DNA of 9,264 nt from Candidatus Woesebacteria bacterium UBA925 (GTDB lineage Bacteria; Patescibacteriota; Microgenomatia; UBA8517), in assembly GCA_002293705.1 (NCBI GenBank), contig DBDT01000020.1, positions 1 to 9,264 on the forward strand. Direction: 5' to 3'. Made by a program: the position numbers and the translations under genes. This document shows, piece by piece, positions 1-5,695 of the stretch (within the stretch, counting starts at the first letter, position 1; each line of letters starts with the position of its first letter). A model generated the notes under the pieces. It did no database searches and had not been told where the DNA came from. It saw nothing but the letters and a program-made list of their open reading frames with translations.

Positions 1-19
1 AGATGTGTATAAGAGACAG
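1..19 (+). other. Tn5/Nextera mosaic-end adapter remnant
   Basis: The first 19 bases, AGATGTGTATAAGAGACAG, are identical to the Tn5 transposase mosaic end used in Nextera tagmentation libraries. This is library adapter left at a contig end, not genomic sequence. The open reading frame that follows therefore has no reliable 5' end. Confidence 0.96.
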
Positions 20-504
20 TCACTGGACCGTCTGTAGTGGAATCATTGTCTGGTTACACCCTCAATAAGCGCGAGGAAGCCTTGCGCTACGTTATGGGAA
101 ACGATCCAGGCGGCGACTCTCGCTATGATCAATTTCTGAAATTCGTATCTGGTTTGATTCAGCCGGGGGACGCCAAGCCGAAGCTGACAACTTGGGGGGT
201 GCCTATTCAACCAACTGAAAAAGGTAACCTGTCAGCTGTGGGTATGCGCCGTTTTTGGTTTGACATTATCGCACGGGCGGTAGGTTGCATGGGTCCAGAG
301 CTTTTTGAAACCCACATTCGCGCTGCCTATGTCAATGGGATCATTTTCGCTCGTGAGCATGGCCACGCGGCGACTGGTTATCCGACTGGTCTTACAGATT
401 ATCAATTGATGGTCACGCCAACAAGCGATGGCAAGCCGACCATGCCAGCATCAATTCCCCCAGGATACATTCCGTTTCTTGCAGAGTATCTGCGGGGCTA
501 TTAA
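20..504 (+). CDS. Hypothetical protein, 5'-truncated by contig edge
   Basis: I do not recognise this protein. The frame is open from the adapter junction to a TAA stop. A GTG at position 37 could be an internal start, giving 155 residues, but it has no visible ribosome binding site and the frame stays open upstream, so the gene is most likely cut by the contig edge. The visible part has no signal peptide or membrane segment. It looks like a soluble mixed alpha/beta protein: a charged N-terminal helical part, a central stretch with many aromatics (RRFWFDIIARAV), and a Gly/Pro-rich C-terminal quarter (GYPTGLTDY, SIPPGYIPF). A strong hairpin follows 20 bases after the stop. Function unknown; that it is a real coding region is supported by its length and normal amino-acid composition. 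Confidence 0.7.
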
Positions 505-524
505 CAGTCGCCATCTTCTCAATG

Positions 525-554
525 GTCATGCCGAGGATTTTCCCTCGGCATGAC
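525..554 (+). terminator. Strong 12-bp hairpin after the first gene
   Basis: GTCATGCCGAGG pairs perfectly with CCTCGGCATGAC around a 6-base loop. Neither strand has a proper U-tract after it (AAAAATACTTC on the + strand), so it may be a 3'-end protecting hairpin or a weak terminator. Confidence 0.5.
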
Positions 555-626
555 AAAAATACTTCTCCATTCTAAAAAATCTTACTTCAAACTTTTATTA
601 ATATGGAGCATTTGTAACAACCAATT

Positions 627-655
627 TTGACCTGTGGTAAATTATTAGTTAAAAC
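627..655 (+). promoter_or_regulatory. Possible promoter for the gene at 696
   Basis: TTGACC (627-632) and TAAAAC (650-655) are separated by 17 bases. The -10 match is only moderate. It lies about 40 bases upstream of the start codon. Confidence 0.35.
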
Positions 656-695
656 AATGTTACTTTGTTGATGATTGAATAAAGGAGCATTGACT

Positions 696-1160
696 ATGCC
701 TCAAGGTGATCAGTGCATTTCTGAACTTTCTAAATGTGCAAGTTCGGTTGTTGGGTGGGGTATCCCTGAACTTCAAAGGTTTAGAAGATTGGTACTTGGT
801 AATCAATACCGAGTAGCCGTGGCTTTGAGCCAAACCATTAAAAAGGCTGACATATTAGAGTTAGGATTTGATTTGAATTCTGCTCTTGTGATTCTATTGG
901 AATTTTTGAGGGAAGCCGATATCGATAACTCCTTGCTGAATTTACAGTTGATAAAAATACCAGGTCTCTTGCACGCTATCTTTAGTGTGCTGGTAATATT
1001 GGCAAAAGATGATGCGGGGGCTATGCGTCATGTTAAGAGAATGTACAAGGATTCAACTCGACCCGATGCTATAAGGGACTTTGAGTGTGCGGCGATTTTG
1101 TGGAGACATGTTTTTGCAAACATCTCTGGCCGAGATATTCCCACTAATCCACTCAACTAA
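696..1160 (+). CDS. Hypothetical helical protein, 154 aa
   Basis: Not recognised. The ATG at 696 is chosen because AAAGGAG (681-687) lies 8 bases upstream; a TTG further 5' in the same frame would place the Shine-Dalgarno inside the gene. The sequence has no signal peptide. It looks almost entirely alpha-helical, with amphipathic and hydrophobic helices around DILELGFDLNSALVILLEFL and LLHAIFSVLVILA that are borderline for membrane insertion but contain charged residues. The C-terminal third is basic and then contains FECAAILWRHVFA. Its stop codon sits in the loop of an intrinsic terminator, so it is probably monocistronic. It is the first of four small unrecognised genes in a row on this strand. 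Function cannot be assigned from sequence alone. Confidence 0.75.
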   Translation: MPQGDQCISELSKCASSVVGWGIPELQRFRRLVLGNQYRVAVALSQTIKKADILELGFDLNSALVILLEFLREADIDNSLLNLQLIKIPGLLHAIFSVLVILAKDDAGAMRHVKRMYKDSTRPDAIRDFECAAILWRHVFANISGRDIPTNPLN

Positions 1161-1177
1161 GGTTGGGTGGATTTTTA
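1147..1177 (+). terminator. Intrinsic terminator overlapping the coding end
   Basis: ATCCACTCAAC pairs with GTTGGGTGGAT (11 bp, one G-U) around the loop TAAG, then TTTTTAT. The loop contains the TAA stop codon of the gene it terminates. Confidence 0.85.
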
Positions 1178-1195
1178 TGCCTCATTTTCTTCTTG

Positions 1196-1225
1196 TTGTG
1201 CTTACTTTGTAATTAGTCATAGAAT
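1196..1225 (+). promoter_or_regulatory. Possible promoter for the gene pair at 1268
   Basis: A good -10 box, TAGAAT (1220-1225), lies 42 bases upstream of the start codon. The best -35 is weak: TTGTGC about 18 bases further upstream. Confidence 0.35.
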
Positions 1226-1267
1226 TGCTTCTGTTCTGAACATTTACATAAGGAAGGTGGGTGTAGT

Positions 1268-1714
1268 GTGTCTAACCTTAGTCGAGAGTACCTTAGGGCT
1301 GTATTTTTGCAATTGATAAACGACCAGGTTGATCCCGACTCGTTTGCAACCCTAATTAGTGCCCTGCGATCATCTAGTTTTGGTGGTCGTCTGGTTTCTA
1401 TTCAAGCTGAGCCGATCAATGTGTCATTAGGTGAGCGCTGGCTTTACGTCTCGCTCAATAGATTGGACATGATGTCTGACTATGTGGTATTTAGACGGAG
1501 CAACTGTCAAACATTAACCTTTGATATCTTTGATATCTGGCTAGAAATGTTGATTGTGGTTAGCTATCAGGATTTGGATGGACAGGCTCTGATAGGAATA
1601 CTCAATCGATATGTTTCTCGAATTGATGGGGAATTTACACTGAATCAAGGTTTGTACCCGGAATTTGAAAGTGCAGTTCAGTTTCTGCTTCCTGATCTGG
1701 TAAGTATGCCATAG
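1268..1714 (+). CDS. Hypothetical protein, 148 aa, first gene of a coupled pair
   Basis: Not recognised. GTG start at 1268 with AAGGAAGGTGG (1250-1260) ending 7 bases upstream. The protein is soluble and without signal peptide. An N-terminal helix (EYLRAVFLQLIND) is followed by a middle part with likely beta character (LGERWLYVSLNRL, DYVVFRR) and two further helices rich in Leu, Phe and Ile. A tandem 9-base repeat at 1520-1537 encodes FDIFDI. The stop codon overlaps the Shine-Dalgarno of the next gene, so the two are translationally coupled. It shares a loose layout with that neighbour (a Ser-Leu-Gly turn, then a D-x-(M/L)-S-D-(Y/L) stretch, then Arg-rich), which could mean distant paralogy; I consider that weak. 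Function unknown. Confidence 0.78.
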   Translation: MSNLSREYLRAVFLQLINDQVDPDSFATLISALRSSSFGGRLVSIQAEPINVSLGERWLYVSLNRLDMMSDYVVFRRSNCQTLTFDIFDIWLEMLIVVSYQDLDGQALIGILNRYVSRIDGEFTLNQGLYPEFESAVQFLLPDLVSMP

Positions 1715-1724
1715 GAGGTGACAG

Positions 1725-2222
1725 GTGAGTACGAGCGCGTTCGACCATCAATTATTTGATGCGTTTTGGGACAGGTTGGTGGTGGGGGGAATAGGTCGCC
1801 CTGAGGTAACTCAGCTGGTGGGCCACATATTTGTTGGTCCAAAGGCGCAATCCTTTGTGGCCAAGGCGCGTCCATTGTCCTTGGGTGGGGTTGAACCAAG
1901 TTCTATAGACTTATTCAATATTTTTAAGTGGGACACTCTGAGTGACCTTTTCTATCGGCATGACCCTGCTCTTATGGGCAGATATACTTCCGCTGATGGT
2001 TTAAGGTACAGTTTGTGCAGGCAGGATAATTTGCAATGTCGAGTGTTCAACCTGTTTGCACTGTTTGTTGTCCAACTGGCGGCATCTGAGGCTACCCAGC
2101 AGGCCATCGATGGGTCCAATTTGTTGAGCACTCTAATGCAAAGTAGGGGCCTGGACATAAGTGTCTATAAAGAGCACTTTTGTGCTGTTTGCAAGTTTTA
2201 CATGGAGGTGTTTAGTGAGTAG
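1725..2222 (+). CDS. Hypothetical protein, 165 aa, second gene of a coupled pair
   Basis: Not recognised. GTG start at 1725; the perfect AGGAGGTG (1713-1720) overlaps the stop of the preceding gene, leaving 10 bases between the two coding regions, so the pair should be made from one mRNA with coupled translation. No signal peptide. N-terminal helix with aromatics (FDAFWDRL), a central part with a short motif LSDLFYRHD, then a hydrophobic helix (FNLFALFVVQLAASEA) and a C-terminal segment containing two close cysteines (HFCAVCKFY); three further Cys lie elsewhere or nearby in the chain. The Cys spacing C-x2-C could bind a metal but there is no clear second pair. A strong intrinsic terminator follows immediately. 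Function unknown. Confidence 0.78.
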   Translation: MSTSAFDHQLFDAFWDRLVVGGIGRPEVTQLVGHIFVGPKAQSFVAKARPLSLGGVEPSSIDLFNIFKWDTLSDLFYRHDPALMGRYTSADGLRYSLCRQDNLQCRVFNLFALFVVQLAASEATQQAIDGSNLLSTLMQSRGLDISVYKEHFCAVCKFYMEVFSE

Positions 2223-2228
2223 ATGTAG

Positions 2229-2257
2229 TCGGCGAGATGATCTCTCGCCGATTTTTT
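2229..2257 (+). terminator. Intrinsic terminator after the coupled pair
   Basis: TCGGCGAGA pairs perfectly with TCTCGCCGA around a 5-base loop, followed by six T residues. It starts 6 bases after the stop codon at 2222. Confidence 0.92.
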
Positions 2258-2297
2258 ATGTCTCGCAGTCTAATTTTAGCCTCCAGTGAACTCAAAG

Positions 2298-2306
2298 TGC
2301 TACAAT
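2298..2306 (+). promoter_or_regulatory. Extended -10 promoter candidate for the gene at 2344
   Basis: TGC directly before TACAAT forms an extended -10 element 37 bases upstream of the start codon. No convincing -35 is visible at the expected distance, which is typical for extended -10 promoters. Confidence 0.45.
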
Positions 2307-2343
2307 ATTAAGCTTAATTCAATTACTCCTTGGAGGGTTTGCC

Positions 2344-2943
2344 ATGGTAGCGGTTACTGATGGTGTGAATGTTGGTTCGTTTGACTTTATGTTTACCAGA
2401 ATTCAGTTGTTGCTATTAAGAGGGGAAAGCATTGACAGTTTTACTGACGATAGTTTGCTGGGTAAATGTATTGAAATGGTTTTTGGAGCACTAATGGACA
2501 CAGTAGTTGCAAAATCCATGAATCAAAACTTCAGAACAGGTGATTGGGTGCCAAACTGGAGTGATTGTCTGGGTTTGTACTCATATGTTAACCAATTTCT
2601 GTATTTTGATCCACAGAGTTTAGCTTGTTATAAAGGATTAACTAAGGAGCAGGAGGTGGCATTTAGGATACTGTTTTCAGCATTTCTAATATCCACCAAG
2701 AAGGTGTTACCAGATTCTCGAACGTCTGAGTTTTTCAGACAAATAGTAGTACCTGTTTTGGTGGTATCAACCTTAGACAAACCCATAGCTGAAACTGATA
2801 CAGGCCTTGTTGACTTTAAGATTTTCAGGCTCATCATGAAGTTTATGTTGAATTCAAGCCCCCTTACCTCGGTTAAAAGGGCAGACTTTGATTGTGCCTA
2901 TGATGCGCTTGTTCAAGTGCTCAACTTAAATCGCATGGCGTAG
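2344..2943 (+). CDS. Hypothetical helical protein, 199 aa
   Basis: Not recognised. ATG at 2344 with TTGGAGGG ending 6 bases upstream. No signal peptide. The chain looks like a bundle of alpha-helices: FDFMFTRIQLLLLRG near the N terminus, LLGKCIEMVFGALMDTVV next, then an aromatic stretch (DWVPNWSDCLGLYSYV), a long helix EVAFRILFSAFLISTKK, a hydrophobic part FFRQIVVPVLVVSTL, and two C-terminal helices. The hydrophobic segments are short or interrupted by charges, so I read it as soluble, possibly membrane-associated. It has its own promoter candidate and is followed by a hairpin, so it is probably monocistronic. Together with the three preceding genes it forms a run of orphan proteins of similar size; no shared motif is obvious. 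Function unknown. Confidence 0.78.
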   Translation: MVAVTDGVNVGSFDFMFTRIQLLLLRGESIDSFTDDSLLGKCIEMVFGALMDTVVAKSMNQNFRTGDWVPNWSDCLGLYSYVNQFLYFDPQSLACYKGLTKEQEVAFRILFSAFLISTKKVLPDSRTSEFFRQIVVPVLVVSTLDKPIAETDTGLVDFKIFRLIMKFMLNSSPLTSVKRADFDCAYDALVQVLNLNRMA

Positions 2944-2955
2944 CGATCAATGAAG

Positions 2956-2984
2956 ACTGGCGGGAGCAATTCTCGCCAGTTTAA
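2956..2984 (+). terminator. Probable intrinsic terminator
   Basis: ACTGGCGGGA pairs with TCTCGCCAGT (10 bp including one G-U) and is followed by TTTAAATA, a weak U-tract. It starts 13 bases after the stop codon. Confidence 0.65.
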
Positions 2985-3023
2985 ATATGCATTTTCATAT
3001 TGTAGACTCAAATATAGGAAAAT

Positions 3024-3401
3024 ATGGCTATATTTCTGGCAAAAACTGAGGCAGAAGAATACTCAATAGACAGGCTCCAAAAGGAAGATGTGGCACCTTG
3101 GACTGGTGTAGAAAATCCTCAAGCAAAATCATTTCTGTCATCAATGAAAAAAGGGGACAGGGTGTATATATATCACACAGGCAAAGAAAAACGTATTGTT
3201 GGTGAAGCAATTGTATTTGAAGAAGGAAGTATTCCTAAATTTAAATTTCACAAAAAATTCACCCCACCAATTGCCACCCTTTCAGAAATCAAATCACAAG
3301 AAGGTCTCAAGAATACTCGTATTGTGCGACAATCAAGACTGTCTGTAATGCCTGTAGAACCAGAGCTTGAAGAATTCTTGCAAAGAAGAACCACCAGATG
3401 A
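3024..3401 (+). CDS. EVE-domain protein (DUF55 / PUA-like fold)
   Basis: The whole 125-residue chain matches the EVE family: an N-terminal strand followed by EEYSIDRL, then PWTGVENPQAKSFLSSMKKG around residues 25-44, DRVYIYHTG, a VGEAIVFEE strand, and the C-terminal signature RQSRLSVMPVEPELEEFL. EVE domains are PUA-like folds; characterised members bind modified bases in DNA or RNA, and in bacteria they occur alone or fused to restriction or tRNA-modification enzymes. Here the domain stands alone and is short (families are often 135-150 residues) because the middle insertion between strands is reduced. ATG start with a weak AGGA 5 bases upstream. It is the only gene in the window ending in TGA, and its last codons lie in a hairpin shared with the convergent lipoprotein gene. 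A role in recognising modified nucleic acid is inferred from the family; the target is unknown. Confidence 0.9.
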   Translation: MAIFLAKTEAEEYSIDRLQKEDVAPWTGVENPQAKSFLSSMKKGDRVYIYHTGKEKRIVGEAIVFEEGSIPKFKFHKKFTPPIATLSEIKSQEGLKNTRIVRQSRLSVMPVEPELEEFLQRRTTR

Positions 3402-3414
3402 TACTGGTGGTTCT
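3387..3414. terminator. Hairpin between convergent genes
   Basis: AGAACCACCAG pairs perfectly with CTGGTGGTTCT (11 bp, 6-base loop). Its left arm encodes the end of the EVE protein and the TGA stop lies in the loop. Neither side has a strong U-tract (TCTTTGC on the - strand), so it may act as a modest bidirectional terminator or 3' protector. Confidence 0.55.
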
Positions 3415-3424
3415 ATGGTGATGG

Positions 3425-3820
3425 CTACCGGATCATCAGTGTTGTAACACTGAATCTCAAGCAGGTGCCGTCTGGTTTAACGTCCATCATTGCTATTCCG
3501 AATCGCTTCCCGTTGGTGAATAAATCCACCTCGTATGGTCCTGCCACAAGGGCATCAATCGAGATGGCTACTCCAGACAAATTTGTCTGGGTACCTCTGA
3601 TTTCACCATCCATCTTGAAGGCTTTTGCCTCCAAGGTCATTTGGAGGCCATCCAGGAAAGCTTTGATCGTACAGCCTTCGGTGACGATTGTTGCAAGACG
3701 TCCAGCGTTCGTTTCGCTGGACACAAACAGTTGCTGAGTCTGTGTGCCGCTGTATGGGTCGCTGCACCCGGCGGCCAAAGTAACTACGATAACGAGGACA
3801 GTGATAAGAAACTTGGACAT
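3425..3820 (-). CDS. Small lipoprotein of unknown function
   Basis: The 131-residue protein has a classical lipoprotein signal: a Lys near the start, a hydrophobic core (ITVLVIVVTL) and the lipobox LAAG-Cys with the acceptor Cys at residue 19. After processing by lipoprotein diacylglyceryl transferase and signal peptidase II, the remaining ~113 residues would sit on the outer face of the cytoplasmic membrane. The mature part begins CSDPYSG, is Ser/Thr/Gln-rich at first and then looks beta-rich (GVAISIDALVAGPYEVDLF, TCLRFSVTT); two further Cys (about residues 50 and 119) could form a disulfide. ATG start with AGGAGG 8 bases upstream. A near-consensus promoter lies directly downstream of the rplJL terminator, so the gene is independent of the ribosomal operon. 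I do not recognise the mature domain. Confidence 0.85.
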   Translation of the reverse strand: MSKFLITVLVIVVTLAAGCSDPYSGTQTQQLFVSSETNAGRLATIVTEGCTIKAFLDGLQMTLEAKAFKMDGEIRGTQTNLSGVAISIDALVAGPYEVDLFTNGKRFGIAMMDVKPDGTCLRFSVTTLMIR

Positions 3821-3857
3821 TTTCTTGGCCTCCTGGCTCTATAACGGTTAATACTAT

Positions 3858-3886
3858 ATTATAGGACATAACTGCCTTTTTGTCCA
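3858..3886 (-). promoter_or_regulatory. Promoter of the lipoprotein gene
   Basis: On the - strand: TGGACA (3881-3886), 17-base spacer, perfect TATAAT (3858-3863). It begins only 2 bases after the U-tract of the rplJL terminator. Confidence 0.75.
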
Positions 3887-3888
3887 CT

Positions 3889-3915
3889 AAAAAGTCCCCA
3901 TCTTTCGATGAGGAC
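3889..3915 (-). terminator. Terminator of rplJ-rplL
   Basis: On the - strand GTCCTCATC pairs with GATGGGGAC (9 bp, one U-G) closed by a GAAA tetraloop and followed by TTTTT. It lies 32 bases after the rplL stop. Confidence 0.9.
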
Positions 3916-3947
3916 CTCCTAGTTTTGGCTTCAGCTCCAAATAGCTT

Positions 3948-4349
3948 TTACTTAAGCTCTACAGTTGCTCCTGCTGCTTTTAGCTTTTCAGCTGCAGCTT
4001 TTGCATCTTCAGCTTTAGCATTTTCCAAGATAGTTGCTGGAACAGCATCTGTCATATCTTTGGCTTCTTTAAGACCCAAATTTTGATTGATCTCTCTTAA
4101 AGCCTTAATAACTGCAATCTTGTTTGCTCCTGAAGCTGTCATGACGACAGTTTGAGTTGAGCTTTCAGATGCAGCAGGTGCTGCTTCTGCGGCTGCAGCT
4201 GGAGCTGCGGCGGCGGCAACAGGCATGGCAGATACTCCAAACTTGTCTTGGAGTGCAGTAACCAATTCGGAGAGTTCCAAAACGCTTAATGCGCTGATCT
4301 CTTCAATAAGTTTGGTTACTTTTGCTGATGTGTTTTTTTCTTCTGCCAT
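3948..4349 (-). CDS. rplL: 50S ribosomal protein L7/L12
   Basis: Forms the mobile multimeric stalk of the large ribosomal subunit, bound through L10, which recruits and activates the translational GTPases. The 133-residue chain shows the three expected parts: an N-terminal dimerisation domain (LIEEISALSVLELSELVTAL), an Ala/Pro-rich flexible hinge (around residues 45-70) and the conserved C-terminal factor-binding domain (KIAVIKALREI, LGLKEAKDM, ending AGATVELK). The ATG at 4349 is preferred: an AGGTGGTG Shine-Dalgarno lies 6 bases upstream and would overlap the alternative GTG four codons earlier. Its stop is followed by an intrinsic terminator. It lies 30 bases downstream of rplJ and shares its mRNA. 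It is one of few conserved genes here with a clear Shine-Dalgarno, fitting the need for several L12 copies per ribosome. Confidence 0.98.
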   Translation of the reverse strand: MAEEKNTSAKVTKLIEEISALSVLELSELVTALQDKFGVSAMPVAAAAAPAAAAEAAPAASESSTQTVVMTASGANKIAVIKALREINQNLGLKEAKDMTDAVPATILENAKAEDAKAAAEKLKAAGATVELK

Positions 4350-4379
4350 ATTTGTCACCACCTTTCGATAATCCTAAAT

Positions 4380-4922
4380 TTATTTAGCGAGTTGGTCTCG
4401 CCTGGCGCTAAGCGCCCATACTAATGCATTTAGGTTTCCATTTAGTACTCCAACTAGACCGTACAATGGTCCAGCTACTGCCCCAATAACTCTTGATACC
4501 AACACTTCTTTACTTGGCAAGCTTGATACTTTCATAAGTCCAGCTGCATCGTAGTAAACTCCATCGATTACACCAGCTTTGAACTTTGGCTTTTCGCTCT
4601 CTTTGATTTGCTTACCAATGATTTGGATTGGAGAAACTGCATCAGCGCCTGATACAACAACTGCAGTTTGTCCAGCTAGCACGCTGTCTGCTGTTGCTTC
4701 TTCTGGAAGTCCTGCATCTCTTGCTGCGATTTGAAGCAAGGTGTTTTTAGCTACCAACATCTTGCTACCGCTCTCTTTTAGAGAATTTTGTAGCCCTTGC
4801 TGGCTTTTCATGTCCATTCCTGTGTAGTCGACAAATGAAACAGAAGAAGCTGAGCCAATTAGCTCTGAGAGCTTTTTGACCTCATCTTTCTTTGTTTGTT
4901 TGATAGTTGCCTTAGGTGTCAT
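4380..4922 (-). CDS. rplJ: 50S ribosomal protein L10
   Basis: L10 anchors the L7/L12 dimers to the 23S rRNA at the stalk base and commonly represses its own operon by binding the leader mRNA. The 180-residue protein has the rRNA-binding N-terminal domain (KKDEVKKLSELI, VSFVDYTGMD, SKMLVAKNTLL) and a C-terminal helix region for L12 dimers (YGLVGVLNGNLNALVWAL). The ATG at 4922 begins the family-typical N terminus; a TTG seven codons upstream lies inside the terminator arm of the leader and is unlikely. No Shine-Dalgarno precedes the ATG: it is directly preceded by a U-rich tract. The gene has its own promoter and an L10-type leader. It is separated from rplA by four other genes, unlike the usual contiguous arrangement. 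Confidence 0.98.
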   Translation of the reverse strand: MTPKATIKQTKKDEVKKLSELIGSASSVSFVDYTGMDMKSQQGLQNSLKESGSKMLVAKNTLLQIAARDAGLPEEATADSVLAGQTAVVVSGADAVSPIQIIGKQIKESEKPKFKAGVIDGVYYDAAGLMKVSSLPSKEVLVSRVIGAVAGPLYGLVGVLNGNLNALVWALSARRDQLAK

Positions 4923-5010
4923 ATAAAAAAATAAACCCGTCAAGACGACGAGTATAAAGAAGATTTCTTCGTCTCGGGAGGGCTTAACTTTGTGCCTCCT
5001 GTCTTTGACC
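4923..5010 (-). promoter_or_regulatory. L10 leader with candidate attenuator
   Basis: The - strand leader contains AAAGACAGGAGGC followed by GUUAAGCC and CUCCCGAG, which matches the L10 leader motif known from other bacteria; AGGAGGC (4994-5000) pairs with GCCCUCC (4977-4983). Two alternative structures are visible. Terminator: CCCGAGACG (4970-4978) pairs with CGUCUUGACGGG (4936-4947), then a U-rich tract (4923-4935) that touches the rplJ AUG. Antiterminator: GUCAAAGAC (5001-5009) pairs with GUCUUGAC (4939-4946) with one bulged A. Binding of L10 to the 5' element would be expected to release the terminator arm and reduce rplJL transcription. The family match is recognition by eye; the switching logic is inference. 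Confidence 0.75.
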
Positions 5011-5014
5011 AGCT

Positions 5015-5043
5015 ATTGTAACAAAAAAAGGACTGGAGTTCAA
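5015..5043 (-). promoter_or_regulatory. Promoter of rplJ-rplL
   Basis: On the - strand: TTGAAC (5038-5043), 17-base spacer, TACAAT (5015-5020) with an extended -10 TGT. The -35 lies within the stem of the upstream terminator and the U-tract lies in the spacer. The predicted start is near 5008-5010, at the first base of the leader. Confidence 0.75.
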
Positions 5044-5066
5044 GGATTTCTCCTTGGCCCAGTCCT
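5023..5066 (-). terminator. Terminator of the small membrane-protein pair
   Basis: AGGACTGG pairs with CCAGTCCT (outer 8 bp) and CAAGGA with TCCTTG (inner 6 bp), followed on the - strand by seven T residues. The stem overlaps the TAG stop of the gene upstream and includes the rplJ -35 box. Confidence 0.9.
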
Positions 5067-5286
5067 AAAGCGATCCAGATGAGATCCTGGCTAAATTCAT
5101 GCACGCCAGTATTGCTGCTGCGCTTATCTCTAGACCCACGAGTAGAAACATCAATGAGTCTTCCGATTGCTCTTTCAAATTAGTGTATTGGTGATCCAAT
5201 AACTTATTCAGTAGTGGTAAACCCACCCTTACTGTAAGTGCAAACACCATCACTGCCGATACTATAATTGAGACTACGATGATCAC
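5065..5286 (-). CDS. Small two-helix membrane protein, 73 aa
   Basis: Not recognised. Two hydrophobic segments, residues about 2-27 (IIVVSIIVSAVMVFALTV) and 46-65 (LMFLLVGLEISAAAILACM), flank a charged linker (LLDHQYTNLKEQSEDS). Both termini are short, so it should be a small integral membrane protein. The GTG start at 5286 has no clear Shine-Dalgarno; translation may depend on coupling to the gene 31 bases upstream. The stop codon lies in the base of the terminator stem. Size and two-helix topology resemble small holin-like or accessory membrane proteins, but nothing more specific can be said and I do not assign a role. Confidence 0.65.
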   Translation of the reverse strand: MIIVVSIIVSAVMVFALTVRVGLPLLNKLLDHQYTNLKEQSEDSLMFLLVGLEISAAAILACMNLARISSGSL

Positions 5287-5317
5287 AATGCTTGATTCAG
5301 GCTAAGGCCTGCCCCCT

Positions 5318-5560
5318 TTACTTGTTTGCCACAAGATATGACAAGACCATCATCATTACTCCTTCAACTCCAAAAACAAGTGTTACCCAGTTTGTTTTGA
5401 AATAACTGACCATGCCTCTGGCTGAGTAGTTGCGAGTGGTTTCCCTGGATGAAAATAAAAGTGAGACAGAAAAACGCAAACACAGCAGAACACTCACAAT
5501 GGCCCTAACTGTAAGTATGAATCCAACCGTCCCAATTAAAAAAAGGATCTCGATAGGCAT
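5318..5560 (-). CDS. Small two-helix membrane protein, 80 aa
   Basis: Not recognised. ATG start with a perfect AAGGAGG 5 bases upstream. Two hydrophobic segments, residues about 4-28 (ILFLIGTVGFILTV, then AIVSVLLCL) and 58-77 (TLVFGVEGVMMMVLSYLV), are separated by a Ser/Arg-rich loop (SLLFSSRETTRNYSARG). It is the first gene of a two-gene unit with the 73-residue membrane protein; they share size and topology but not obvious sequence. A promoter candidate lies 35 bases upstream, divergent from the + strand gene at 5696. No family could be assigned. Confidence 0.72.
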   Translation of the reverse strand: MPIEILFLIGTVGFILTVRAIVSVLLCLRFSVSLLFSSRETTRNYSARGMVSYFKTNWVTLVFGVEGVMMMVLSYLVANK

Positions 5561-5595
5561 TGGAACCTCCTTGCAATCCGAATAAACGACCTATA

Positions 5596-5624
5596 ATTGT
5601 AATACGGTATGGACAAGCTTGCAA
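5596..5624 (-). promoter_or_regulatory. Promoter candidate for the small membrane-protein pair
   Basis: On the - strand: TTGCAA (5619-5624), 17-base spacer, TACAAT (5596-5601), about 35 bases before the ATG at 5560. Confidence 0.6.
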
Positions 5625-5637
5625 ATCTCATTAGATT

Positions 5638-5666
5638 TTGAGGAAGTGGTGAACAACTGGTATACT
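5638..5666 (+). promoter_or_regulatory. Promoter candidate for the gene at 5696
   Basis: TTGAGG (5638-5643), 17-base spacer, TATACT (5661-5666) with an extended -10 TGG. It lies 29 bases before the start codon and is divergent from the promoter at 5596-5624. Confidence 0.62.
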
Positions 5667-5695
5667 ACAGGTCTATCATTAGTAGGGAGGTGTCT

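Noticed and set aside
1520..1537. Tandem 9-base repeat in the gene at 1268
   Set aside because: Only two copies within coding sequence (FDIFDI); no sign of a functional repeat or recombination site.
3024..3401. Alternative genetic code with TGA as glycine (code 25)
   Set aside because: Only this gene ends in TGA, and reading on would run into the antisense of the lipoprotein gene. The conserved ribosomal and nusG genes contain no in-frame TGA, and the EVE protein ends where its family does.
3465..3844. + strand and alternative-frame ORFs opposite the lipoprotein gene
   Set aside because: They mirror the lipoprotein gene, which has a lipobox, a Shine-Dalgarno and a promoter.
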